A DNA stretch of 64,000 nucleotides, taken from assembly GCF_019977755.1 (NCBI RefSeq), contig NZ_AP025145.1, positions 868,001 to 932,000 on the forward strand. The letters are read 5' to 3'. Numbering within the stretch: the stretch's first letter is position 1; the number at the start of each line of letters is the position of its first letter. The stretch is from Vibrio penaeicida. Its GTDB lineage: Bacteria; Pseudomonadota; Gammaproteobacteria; Enterobacterales; Vibrionaceae. Made by a program: the position numbers and the translations under genes. The notes below the pieces were generated by a model, which made no database searches, was not told the origin of the DNA, and was given only the letters and a program-made list of their open reading frames with translations. Shown piece after piece: positions 35,348-43,670 of this stretch.

Positions 35348-36652
35348 CTATCTATCCCAGTATGTCTCTTCTAAGCTGTCTTCGCGTTCTGGTAATGCGC
35401 GGTTTAAGCGAGGAGAATGTTGGGTAAGCACTTCATAACTCACTCGGTTGGCATACTTACAAATCTGTGAGAGGGAAGAGTAGCTTAAGAAGTTCTGTTC
35501 ATGTTTACTCGAATTAGGCACATTGGATTTGTGATACTGATTAGCTGCCATATCGTGCAACAAAGAAGAAAGGGCGGCATCACCTGCTCCGTTGGTATTC
35601 TTTATTTCAAGAGGACCACCTAGGTAAGGCGCAATATGAGAGTACACTTTTACAGGGTGACGACATTCTTCTTTTTTAATCGAGCGGCTGAACTCGTACT
35701 TGTTGAATTCTGCAATATTGCCCGGCAACAACGGGAAGGTTGTTTCGCGCTTACGCTCATCTTCTGTATATCCCGCCATATATAAGCCCACAGGGCCCGC
35801 AGTACACAAAACAAGGTCGACCCACTCAAGCGCTTTATCTGCCGCCAGTAGAGGATCTTTTTCGCCAGTCAGTGCTTCACCTTCATCTTCATTCATTGCA
35901 ACAACAGTGACGTTTTCTTTGAGGTATTCTTGCCACCACGTCTCGTTACCTTCGATGACGTACTTCGTCCCCAAGGTGAGAACAACAGGGACATTGTGCT
36001 TCTTCGCCAGTTCAACCGCTCGCTGAACCGCTTGTGGCATTGGGTCTGTTGGTTCTCCCCTCATCAAGTAAGAAGAAACCACCAACGCGGCTGATTTCTT
36101 GAATACTTTTTCAGGAATGCTTTCAGGCGATAGCTGATTCATTTGACCGACGTTCAACGCAAATGTGCGCTCACCGTCATCAGAGATCAATGTGTAGCAA
36201 CGACCAATAGGACCATCTACCGTTTGAAGGTAATTCAAATCCATGCGAGAAGACGTATTACACAGGTAGCGATAAGCGTAAGAACCCACTTCGATGTTTT
36301 TGCTCATTACGCCCAAAAGAACAGATTTGCTGTCGGCCAATACAGAGTAATTGTGAAGTGTATTACCGATAGTGTCGCCCGGGTACTCATGAGTAATCAG
36401 GTTTTTCTCGGTCAATTCGCGGTATAAAGCATCTGCTTTTTGCTCTTCCAGTACCAGAGAGTGACCTTTGCTTAAGTCATAGCGTTCAAGAAAGTCATCA
36501 TCAACTCTCGCTTCGATATCCACAATGGTTTGACCTACACCAATAATGGTAGGACGACTTAATTTTGGTGTTTGGCGAATCTGATTAACAAGTGGATCAC
36601 GAGAATGGGTAGGGAAATAGTGTTTGGACTTACGCTGACCGGGAAATTTCAT
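35348..36652 (-). CDS. gsk: Inosine/guanosine kinase
   Basis: A 434-residue kinase of the PfkB/ribokinase family matching Gsk along its full length (start MKFPGQRKSKHYFPTHSRDPL, typical of gamma-proteobacterial Gsk). The PfkB signature NTNGAGDAALSSLLHD near residue 350 contains the catalytic Asp, and GDTIGNT near 92 lies in the substrate cleft. It phosphorylates guanosine and inosine to GMP/IMP for purine salvage. A monocistronic gene on the minus strand. Confidence 0.95.
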   Translation of the reverse strand: MKFPGQRKSKHYFPTHSRDPLVNQIRQTPKLSRPTIIGVGQTIVDIEARVDDDFLERYDLSKGHSLVLEEQKADALYRELTEKNLITHEYPGDTIGNTLHNYSVLADSKSVLLGVMSKNIEVGSYAYRYLCNTSSRMDLNYLQTVDGPIGRCYTLISDDGERTFALNVGQMNQLSPESIPEKVFKKSAALVVSSYLMRGEPTDPMPQAVQRAVELAKKHNVPVVLTLGTKYVIEGNETWWQEYLKENVTVVAMNEDEGEALTGEKDPLLAADKALEWVDLVLCTAGPVGLYMAGYTEDERKRETTFPLLPGNIAEFNKYEFSRSIKKEECRHPVKVYSHIAPYLGGPLEIKNTNGAGDAALSSLLHDMAANQYHKSNVPNSSKHEQNFLSYSSLSQICKYANRVSYEVLTQHSPRLNRALPEREDSLEETYWDR

Positions 36653-36715
36653 GCTGATACAAGCGACATTTGAAAAACGAAGCGCGGATTCTACACAAAA
36701 TTAAAACTCAAGTCA

Positions 36716-36750
36716 CCCCAAGTTGAGAAGGTTGAATCTCCGCTTGGGGT
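36716..36750 (-). terminator. Hairpin terminator of creA
   Basis: On the minus strand, TACCCCAAG and CTTGGGGTG pair around an 18-base loop, followed by ACTTGAGTTTTAATTTT, just after the creA stop and before gsk. Confidence 0.55.
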
Positions 36751-36771
36751 AACCTTTACCGGTGTTTCTTT

Positions 36772-37248
36772 TTATTGCTGAATATCGGCTTTTTCAACAA
36801 ATGCCTTTGTTCCCCAAAGAGGAACGGTCGACAAACTGTGCTTGAAGCTACCTGTCGTTTCTTTTGTTGAATAGGAAAGGTACATCAAAGTCTGAGTGTT
36901 TGGATCAAAAATACGTCGAATCTTCATGCTCTTGAAAAAGATACTTTTTGATTTTTTAAATACCACTTCACCCGATTTTGACTTATCAATTTGTGCGATC
37001 ATCTCAGGTGTAATATCGCCCGTTTGGCGGCATGAAATCGAGCTATCACTTGGGTCCGATAGGCTTAAATCTGCTTCTATACTCGCAACATGACAGGTAA
37101 CCCCTGTAACCACAGGATCAACCCATGTATTCAACTTAATGTCTTTCATGGTGAACCAGCCCAGCCCTACATCACCGACTTCGTCGCTACTGTCACAGGC
37201 TGTTAAACCCAAAGCGAGTAGGGGAACAATCGCAAGTTTTTTCAACAT
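36772..37248 (-). CDS. creA: CreA family lipoprotein
   Basis: A 158-residue protein of the CreA family, unknown function, envelope located. It begins MLKKLAIVPLLALGLTAC with a lipobox (LTAC, Cys18), so it is a lipoprotein here, unlike the plainly secreted E. coli form as far as I recall. The CreA core is VGLGWFTMKDIKLNTWVDPVVTGVTCHV to KKSKSIFFKSMKIRRIFDP. Start at ATG 37248 is used; the frame extends to a TTG at 37260 without support. Confidence 0.9.
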   Translation of the reverse strand: MLKKLAIVPLLALGLTACDSSDEVGDVGLGWFTMKDIKLNTWVDPVVTGVTCHVASIEADLSLSDPSDSSISCRQTGDITPEMIAQIDKSKSGEVVFKKSKSIFFKSMKIRRIFDPNTQTLMYLSYSTKETTGSFKHSLSTVPLWGTKAFVEKADIQQ

Positions 37249-37373
37249 ATTAGATCCCAATTATTTAACCATTAGTTATCCATCAACCTACAACATTAAG
37301 CCAATTCCTGCGAGTAATAAATACCTATAAGGCTAACCAGTACCGCTTTTTGAACACGTAAAAGGAAGCTAGG

Positions 37374-37493
37374 GTGTATAAGTTATTGTGGTTGCTGATG
37401 GTGGTCTGTATGCTCTTTGCATGTAGTTCATCACTCAATGGCACTTGCAACTCGTGCATTTGCATAATTTGGGGAAAAGGCATAAGCATTTGA
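37374..37493 (+). CDS. Mini-lipoprotein of 39 residues
   Basis: A GTG-started frame preceded by AAGGA seven bases upstream. It encodes a hydrophobic signal (VYKLLWLLMVVCMLF) with lipobox LFAC (Cys17), followed by SSS and a short Cys-rich tail (C25, C28, C30). Its TGA stop overlaps the TTG start of the next gene as TTGA, implying translational coupling. It is too short for usual gene calling. No family recognised. Signal, lipobox, ribosome site and coupling together make it a credible gene; the function is unknown. Confidence 0.6.
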   Translation: MYKLLWLLMVVCMLFACSSSLNGTCNSCICIIWGKGISI

Positions 37494-38026
37494 GTAATCA
37501 AAACGAAGAACACCAAGCACTAATAGAAAGAAAAAATCAGTGGTTGTACTCGCAGGTCGACGTAAAGTACCCAACAAAAGAAAGTTTGGCAGGGCGTAAA
37601 CTCTATAAGCACTTTCAATCCAACAAAACTTACAGCACAGTATCGGTAGATGATTCATTTTCTAGTAACGTGGTCGACGAATTGTTTATTGTCGATTTCC
37701 ACCGCCTGACGATCTGTTTTGCAACGTTATATTCTAACCATTGGGATGACAAAGAGTCGCAATCTCTCATCATTGAGTTTTTAACTCAAATAATATTAGA
37801 ACCTGACTTTCCCATTATTATCGGCTTTAAGAATGGTGAGCCCATTGGATGTGCTTTAGGAACTATCTGTGATAGGGAAATATTGATCTCCGACATATAT
37901 TTGTTGAATGATGAAAAAGGAAGTTATCTTAACTTTGTTCAGCAAATTGTTAATTTTACAGATAATAATTTTGATGTTGATAAATACATAATTGAACACC
38001 ACGAATCTCACTTGATTACGTCGTAG
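37490..38026 (+). CDS. Uncharacterised protein with GNAT-like segment
   Basis: A 178-residue protein starting at TTG 37490, which overlaps the mini-lipoprotein stop and has AAAAGG nine bases upstream. The C-terminal half contains IIIGFKNGEPIGCALGTI and EILISDIYLL, resembling the beta4-beta5 core of GNAT acetyltransferases, but the acetyl-CoA loop (R/Q-X-X-G-X-G/A) is not clear. The N-terminal half (HQALIERKNQWLYSQVD) is polar. It may be a GNAT relative that lost catalysis or a different fold. The same strand leads to the HD-GYP gene 48 bases later. Confidence 0.65.
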   Translation: MSNQNEEHQALIERKNQWLYSQVDVKYPTKESLAGRKLYKHFQSNKTYSTVSVDDSFSSNVVDELFIVDFHRLTICFATLYSNHWDDKESQSLIIEFLTQIILEPDFPIIIGFKNGEPIGCALGTICDREILISDIYLLNDEKGSYLNFVQQIVNFTDNNFDVDKYIIEHHESHLITS

Positions 38027-38073
38027 ACAGTGCTTTTCGTTATGTGATATGTTTCGCATAGTTTTGCAAATAT

Positions 38074-39900
38074 ATGCACGATTGGCTTATGAGATGTTCG
38101 TTCTTACTAACGTTATTGACCTATTTAAACTGCTTGGTTTCTGCTCAGCTCGTTGCAAGTGAGCGGATAACCTCAGAGCAGTTGAAGCTAGCCACTGAAG
38201 GGCTAGAGCACTCACAGCATATTCTTATATTGCATTCATACGACCCTTCTTATGAATGGACAGCCGATATTCAGCAAGGCATCAACACGGCGTTTAAACA
38301 CAGCAACGCGCTGGTTGCTCCTTCAATCGAATACCTAGACTCAAAACGCATTCATGAAAAGTCATATTATGAATCGTTTAAACTCTTTCTTAACCTTAAA
38401 TATGAAAATTATCACTTTGATGGAATTATTGTAAGTGATGATAGAGCCCTTGAATTTATTAAAGGCTTTGACAGTGAGCTTGTAAAAAATGTGCCGATAG
38501 TAGCTATTGGTATTAATGATAAAAGTGCATCTTTAACTTCTTTATCTGAAGCGGTACATATTGTATACGAAGAAGACAATATATTAGATAATATTAAATT
38601 AATTATAAAAATAAGACCAAATATTAAAAAGTTGTACCTTCTTTCTGATAACAGTATGACATCGTCAATTGTTAGAGGTGAAATAAAAACGCATATTCGT
38701 CAGTTTAAGAATATTGAACTCGTTGAACTGACTGCGGAAACGTTGGAACAAGCACAAGAAGTCCTAATTCGTGCGTCTGAGAATGATGCTGTTCTCTTAA
38801 CACACTTTAATAGTGAATTAGAAAGTGGCGTGTTCCATAGCTACGATAAAATCGCGAGAAAAATCAGCCATTCTAGTTCCGCACCAGTATTCGTTCTCTG
38901 GCGGCACAACATAAAAGGCGACATTCTTGGTGGTCGCGTGCAAGATCCGTATTCTTTGGGTATATATGCCGTTAAGCTGCTAAGTAAAGAGCTACCACTT
39001 TTGCTTTCTCAGTCTCTTCCTGATTCAAAACCGTATCAAGATCTATTTAATTACGCAGCGCTTGAAAGGTTTAATATTTCAAAACTCATGTTGCCCAAGC
39101 GTGCAGAAATAGTGAATAAGCCCACTTCCTTTGTCGAAGCAAATCTACGAATACTATTCATCTCAGGGAGTATCATTGCTGTCTTAGTCGTCATCATAGC
39201 GATGCAGTCTGTTTCAATCCGGCAAAAAAGAGAGCTTGCGAATAAGAACAGGAAAATTTATGAACTTCAGGACAAGACACTTAATGTTCAAAAAGACATG
39301 ATTTACATCTTAGGCGAGGCAATAGAGTCGCGTTCTGGAGAAACAGGTAACCACGTAAAGCGTGTTGCAAGCCTTTCTAGTAAGCTTGCTCAACTTTACG
39401 GTTTGGATAAATCGGAATGCGATCTACTAGAAGTCATTAGCCCAATGCACGATGTAGGTAAAATAGCCATTCCTGAAGCGATATTAGACAAACCAGGGAA
39501 ACTGACTGAACAAGAATGGCAATTGATGAAGACTCATACAATAAGTGGGTTTAACTTGCTCAATTCATCAGACGGGGACGTTATGGCGCTTGCGGCTGTT
39601 GTTGCTCTGGAACATCACGAGCATTGGGACGGTAATGGCTACCCAAATGGTAAGAAGGGAGAGGACATCCATCTCTACGCTAGGATCACAGCAATCGCAG
39701 ATGTATTCGATGCACTTTTGAGCCAACGGTGTTATAAAAGTGCGTGGCGTATATCTGAAGTGAAAGAGCTGTTTATGGAAAAATGTGGAAAGCAATTTGA
39801 TCCGGAAATATGTGCCTTACTTATTGAAAATATAGAAGAATTTATAGAATTGCGTCGTCTTCATCCTGATAATGTCGTTCCTTTAGAGCACGCCATATAG
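38074..39900 (+). CDS. Membrane HD-GYP cyclic di-GMP phosphodiesterase with binding-protein-like sensor
   Basis: A 608-residue protein: N-terminal signal/anchor (to about 25), a periplasmic domain (about 45-330) resembling ABC substrate-binding (type I, PF04392-like) sensors with HILILHSYDPSYEWTADIQQGI, a membrane helix about 358-380, a coiled coil, and a full HD-GYP domain (about 410-590). The catalytic residues are present: H459/D460 with GK 462-463, H514-H515-E516, and G522-Y523-P524. It should cut cyclic di-GMP in response to a periplasmic ligand, with no partner gene needed. The start is uncertain: ATG 38074 has no good ribosome site, and ATG 38089 would also keep the signal. Confidence 0.9.
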   Translation: MHDWLMRCSFLLTLLTYLNCLVSAQLVASERITSEQLKLATEGLEHSQHILILHSYDPSYEWTADIQQGINTAFKHSNALVAPSIEYLDSKRIHEKSYYESFKLFLNLKYENYHFDGIIVSDDRALEFIKGFDSELVKNVPIVAIGINDKSASLTSLSEAVHIVYEEDNILDNIKLIIKIRPNIKKLYLLSDNSMTSSIVRGEIKTHIRQFKNIELVELTAETLEQAQEVLIRASENDAVLLTHFNSELESGVFHSYDKIARKISHSSSAPVFVLWRHNIKGDILGGRVQDPYSLGIYAVKLLSKELPLLLSQSLPDSKPYQDLFNYAALERFNISKLMLPKRAEIVNKPTSFVEANLRILFISGSIIAVLVVIIAMQSVSIRQKRELANKNRKIYELQDKTLNVQKDMIYILGEAIESRSGETGNHVKRVASLSSKLAQLYGLDKSECDLLEVISPMHDVGKIAIPEAILDKPGKLTEQEWQLMKTHTISGFNLLNSSDGDVMALAAVVALEHHEHWDGNGYPNGKKGEDIHLYARITAIADVFDALLSQRCYKSAWRISEVKELFMEKCGKQFDPEICALLIENIEEFIELRRLHPDNVVPLEHAI

Positions 39901-40071
39901 TCTACAATCACACTTAAACAAGACAGCGAGATACATAATCATAAGCATCGTGATCAAGATGCCACTTTAGATAGAAACTCGCGTTGCCAATAGCAGTTTT
40001 TATCAATTGATCTTTTCAAAAAAGAATGTCTGTACAACACTGAAATTTCTCTCAGAGGAGTTGGGTGGAAT

Positions 40072-40761
40072 ATGGATAAAATACGTTGCGTTATTTTTGA
40101 TTGTGAAGGCACGTTGGTTGATAGTGAAACATTATGCTGTCAAGCGATTGTCGATGTGTTCGCCCATTTCAACAAGCCTATATCACTTGAAGATTGCCTC
40201 AATCATTTCCAGGGTGGAAAGCCTGCGGATATCTTGTCTGAAACTTGCCATCGCTTAAACTGCAATTTATCTCTCGACTTGCTCGAGCCTTTATATAGAG
40301 ATAGAAAACAGTCTTTGTATGAAGCGAAGCTTAAACCTGTAAAGGGAGCAAGCTACTTGCTTAAGCAGTTGCAGCAAATGGGCATAAATGTCTGCATAGC
40401 GTCTAACAGCGAAAGCGACAGAATTGCACACGCCCTCGAGCTCACAAACTTAGATGGTTTTTTCCACAACGCCATTTACAGTGCATTTGATGCAAACAGC
40501 TGGAAACCAGAACCTGATCTATTGCTTTATGCAGCGTTAAATATGGGAGTTTCTCCAAAAGAGTGCATTTATGTTGATGACACCCTTAAAGGGGTGGAAG
40601 CGGGTATAAAAGCGCGGATGCAAACGTACTACTACCGCCCGAGTCAGCCAGAGTATCAAGTCGATCATGAACTCGTACACACCATATCAAACATAGAAGA
40701 GTTGCTAAAATCGCTGGAAGAAAAAGATCCTCAGTTTAATTTAAATTTTTCAGCACTTTAA
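40072..40761 (+). CDS. HAD family phosphatase, YieH-like, with Glu in place of catalytic Asp+2
   Basis: A 229-residue HAD-superfamily protein (beta-phosphoglucomutase-like subclass I cap) resembling E. coli YieH (6-phosphogluconate phosphatase). The nucleophile is D10, motif II S111 in ASNSES, motif III K145 in SWKPEPD and motif IV D169/D170. Motif I reads D10-C-E12-GT, not D-x-D, so the general acid/base Asp is Glu. This may change its activity or substrate. Start follows AGAGGAG. Monocistronic, with a terminator. Confidence 0.88.
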   Translation: MDKIRCVIFDCEGTLVDSETLCCQAIVDVFAHFNKPISLEDCLNHFQGGKPADILSETCHRLNCNLSLDLLEPLYRDRKQSLYEAKLKPVKGASYLLKQLQQMGINVCIASNSESDRIAHALELTNLDGFFHNAIYSAFDANSWKPEPDLLLYAALNMGVSPKECIYVDDTLKGVEAGIKARMQTYYYRPSQPEYQVDHELVHTISNIEELLKSLEEKDPQFNLNFSAL

Positions 40762-40816
40762 ATGGTAAAGCGCATCAGCTCTAATTCTCTAAATTTCAAT
40801 TTCACTTAATAGCAAA

Positions 40817-40840
40817 AAGGCACCTTTCGGTGCCTTGTTT
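40817..40840 (+). terminator. Rho-independent terminator, bidirectional
   Basis: AAGGCACC/GGTGCCTT with TTTC loop, A-run before and TTGTTT after, between the convergent HAD and zinc-ribbon genes. Confidence 0.85.
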
Positions 40841-40870
40841 AAATAGGTCCAACTGATTATTGCATCTTCA

Positions 40871-41056
40871 CTAATGCACTGTTTCAGGGTTTTGCTCTTC
40901 GGGAGTCTCTTCCTTCGAAACCTTTCCGCACTGTTCGCAAATTAACGTTTTTCCATTTTCAGAAATCAAATAATCTTCACTGCCACAATGTGGGCAGGAA
41001 CAAACAGGTTTTGTTTCATATTGGACTGGAGTGAAGCTTAAAAATTTCAACGGCAT
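40871..41056 (-). CDS. Small zinc-ribbon protein
   Basis: A 61-residue protein with CPHCG at residues 22-26 and CEQCG near 40, a four-cysteine zinc ribbon, and an acidic tail (EETPEEQNPETVH). The start at 41056 (MPLKFLSFT) is chosen because GAGG precedes it; the longer frame from 41089 is unsupported. Zinc ribbons of this size often act as transcription or RNA-associated accessory proteins; the role is unknown. Confidence 0.75.
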   Translation of the reverse strand: MPLKFLSFTPVQYETKPVCSCPHCGSEDYLISENGKTLICEQCGKVSKEETPEEQNPETVH

Positions 41057-41298
41057 ATCAACCTCACTATAAACTGGAAGTAACGTCACACAAAAAAGGT
41101 TTGGGTTGCATTAACCGCTTGCTGCAACAACGTTTTTGAATATAGCAGTCGAGTTTTTAGAAATCTATTTGCGTTTCCGATATGTTACCAGATTCACTTG
41201 GAAGTGCGCCAAGATTCAAATTTTTTGAATGTAGTTTGATAAAAACAGCGATCTAGCTTGCAAAATGAAATCAGTTTGCAAGCGTTTGTGATCGAAAT

Positions 41299-42507
41299 CT
41301 ATCCAGTGGATGCTAAAAATCCGAAAGAAATCAGAAGCTGTGTAGTAATAATGACGATACCGGCTGTCGTACATATAGTAAGGCTTAACGAGCCTCCTGC
41401 TACTTTATACTCAAACTCTTCTGAGTGAATTTTCCGCGCTTTATGAGCCATTTTGACAGGAAGGAAAATAGCGAGCACAACAAGTGCAATTGCCGCATAC
41501 CCCAATGCCATAATGAAACCTTGGGGATAGTACAAAGCAAATGCCATCGGTGGGATAAATGTAATAGCCGCTGTCCGGGTTCTCGACGCTTTGACGACCG
41601 ATTTAAGACTGTCCCCCAAAAACTCAAATAACCCCAAACTGACGCCCAAGAATGACGTTAGCAGCGCTAGATCAGCAAATACAGCAATGGCGTTTTTGAT
41701 GGCGCCCGACTGAGAAGCATCCGTAAGCGAAACCATAAGCGCACTTAACCCACTTTGATTGGCAAGATCGCTCTGGCTTAAAACACCCAGCGTCGAGATT
41801 TGCCAGAGTATGTATAAGAGTAAAGGTAAAGATGCCCCAATGATCAGCGCTACCCTTAAGCCTTTTATGTCTTTATTTAAGTATTTTACGATTGCCGGAA
41901 TACTGCCGTGAAAACCAAATGATGTAAAAATAACTGGAAGTGCAGAAATTAATAAGCCCTGCTGCAAAGGCATATTCACCAAGTAACCGGTATTTATCCC
42001 AGGTGCCAGAACGTATAAAGCCACGCCCATTGCGATGATTTTTACGGAAAACAATACTCGGTTAATCTTATCGACAGACGCTGTGCCCATGGTGACGATC
42101 GCCGCTACGAGAACTGTAAACAGAACCGTAGACGCCTCTTGGCTGACTGAAAAACTCATAGTGGATACTAAGCGTTGATGAAATTGCCCACCACCGCCAG
42201 CAATGTAGGCTGCGCAAAGTGCATAAAACAAAAATAGCATCGCACAACTGGCCACCCATTTCCCTTTTTGCCCAAGGAATTGCTCAGCAAGCGTATGAAG
42301 AGTGGCATCATGATCAGCAAATTGATGTACTTCCAACATGAGAAGTGCGGTGTAGACCATTAATAGCCATATGAAAAACATGATGACTAACGACGCCAAA
42401 AAGCCAATACCTGCTGATGCGAGGGGCAGGGCTAACATTCCTGCTCCAATTGTTGTCCCGGCAATAATTAAAGTGCTGCCAAAGATGCGAGATTTTTGTG
42501 TGTTCAT
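41299..42507 (-). CDS. Aromatic amino acid permease, TyrP/Mtr family
   Basis: A 402-residue membrane protein of the hydroxy/aromatic amino acid permease (HAAAP) family with 11 hydrophobic segments. It begins with the family segment FGSTLIIAGTTIGAGMLALPLA and has FTSFGFHGSIPAIVKYL near 205. These are proton-driven importers of tyrosine, tryptophan or phenylalanine. A perfect TyrR box lies 140 bases upstream (42647-42664), supporting tyrosine-type regulation. TyrP rather than Mtr is favoured by overall look, not proven. Confidence 0.88.
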   Translation of the reverse strand: MNTQKSRIFGSTLIIAGTTIGAGMLALPLASAGIGFLASLVIMFFIWLLMVYTALLMLEVHQFADHDATLHTLAEQFLGQKGKWVASCAMLFLFYALCAAYIAGGGGQFHQRLVSTMSFSVSQEASTVLFTVLVAAIVTMGTASVDKINRVLFSVKIIAMGVALYVLAPGINTGYLVNMPLQQGLLISALPVIFTSFGFHGSIPAIVKYLNKDIKGLRVALIIGASLPLLLYILWQISTLGVLSQSDLANQSGLSALMVSLTDASQSGAIKNAIAVFADLALLTSFLGVSLGLFEFLGDSLKSVVKASRTRTAAITFIPPMAFALYYPQGFIMALGYAAIALVVLAIFLPVKMAHKARKIHSEEFEYKVAGGSLSLTICTTAGIVIITTQLLISFGFLASTG

Positions 42508-42623
42508 TTATTTTTACAACTTAGTGTTTTTAGGGCAAGCAGAACAGTCAGAAATGATGAGATAACCGACTTTATTAGATTTTTAGGACTGTGCCAGAAC
42601 GTGGTTAATGATACAAATATGCA

Positions 42624-42664
42624 TGTAAACTAAAATAAACCAATATTGTAAATATATTTTTACA
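42624..42664 (-). promoter_or_regulatory. TyrR box (perfect) with an adjacent weak box
   Basis: TGTAAA-TATATT-TTTACA at 42647-42664 equals the strong TyrR consensus TGTAAAN6TTTACA at every fixed position. A second, weaker half-matching site (TGTAAACTAAAATAAACC) begins at 42624, five bases closer to the permease gene. Strong plus weak box spacing of this type is how tyrP-like promoters are controlled by TyrR with tyrosine. Confidence 0.8.
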
Positions 42665-42804
42665 GGGGTGTTTGGTGGTGATTTCTAGAGGTAAGTCTAA
42701 ATTTCATAGAAGCGGTAACGAATTTTAATATGAATTTCCGGTCTATTGATATATAGCTAATTGATAAACGCGTATGGAGTAAATTCCCTTTCAGAGGAAA
42801 ATGT

Positions 42805-42915
42805 ATGATTGAAGAACGTAATGATGAAGAAAACCTTGAACTAATAGATGCAATGGAGATTGGGCTAAACTTATCAAACTACTTACTGGAAGAATTAGCG
42901 GAAGACGAATGCTGA
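42805..42915 (+). CDS. Very small acidic protein (36 residues)
   Basis: ATG at 42805 with AGAGGA seven bases upstream; the product begins MIEERNDEENLELIDAM and ends ELAEDEC. About 13 of 36 residues are Glu or Asp. It lies 24 bases before acpH on the same strand, so it may be a leader or a co-expressed small protein. Reading frame, composition and ribosome site are the only support. Confidence 0.5.
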   Translation: MIEERNDEENLELIDAMEIGLNLSNYLLEELAEDEC

Positions 42916-42939
42916 TAGCTCAGTAACCACTTCCTATTC

Positions 42940-43527
42940 ATGAATTACCTCGCCCATCTTCATATTGCCGATCATTGTAAAAGCAATTTGTTAGGAAACT
43001 TGTTAGGGGACTTTGTCAAAGGGTCTCCTGAAGGTCGCTACCACAAAGACATTGTCGATGGCATCAAGCTTCACCGATTTGTTGACTCGTATACCGATAC
43101 ACATAGCCTAGTTAAATCGCTGAAACCTCTTTTCCCCTCAGAATTGCGGCGCTATGCACCCATTGCACTTGATATGTTTTGGGATCATTGCCTAGCGAAT
43201 CGATGGGAAGAGCATCATAGTCAATCACTCCAACAATTTTGCTCACACTCGGAGCATCTCATTAAACGAACCCAGCCTAGTACGCTGCCTTCGCGTTTTG
43301 TCACCATGTCTTCACATATGTGGGAAGGTCGATGGATGGAATCCTATGCGGATCTTGAAAACATCCAGTTTGCGTTATCGCGAATGGCGATGCGCCGACC
43401 AAAGCTAGAAAAGCTGAGCCTTTGCTCGCAAGTGCTGGCTCAACAATATGATCCACTTATTGAAGCATTTGACTCGCTTTACCCTGATGTTCTTGCCCAA
43501 TCAAAGCAATTCTTCAAAGCTTTGTAG
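42940..43527 (+). CDS. acpH: Acyl carrier protein phosphodiesterase
   Basis: A 195-residue protein matching AcpH (ACP hydrolyase): MNYLAHLHIAD, LLGNLLGDFVKG, IVDGIKLHRFVDSYTD and MFWDHCLANRW segments, an HD-like helical fold with the metal-binding His/Asp residues. It removes the phosphopantetheine arm from ACP, turning over the prosthetic group. Length and motifs agree with the family throughout. Confidence 0.93.
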   Translation: MNYLAHLHIADHCKSNLLGNLLGDFVKGSPEGRYHKDIVDGIKLHRFVDSYTDTHSLVKSLKPLFPSELRRYAPIALDMFWDHCLANRWEEHHSQSLQQFCSHSEHLIKRTQPSTLPSRFVTMSSHMWEGRWMESYADLENIQFALSRMAMRRPKLEKLSLCSQVLAQQYDPLIEAFDSLYPDVLAQSKQFFKAL

Positions 43528-43670
43528 CCAGCTTGCCTTCATAGAATCAAACATTCTGAGATATTGAGAAACTTAAGAGCATACGAGCCTGAAAGCTTGT
43601 CGCTAGCATCTTTAGGCAGTTTGGGTATACAATCCGCGCTTCTTGTTACTGCTCCCGGATTTTGTAAACC

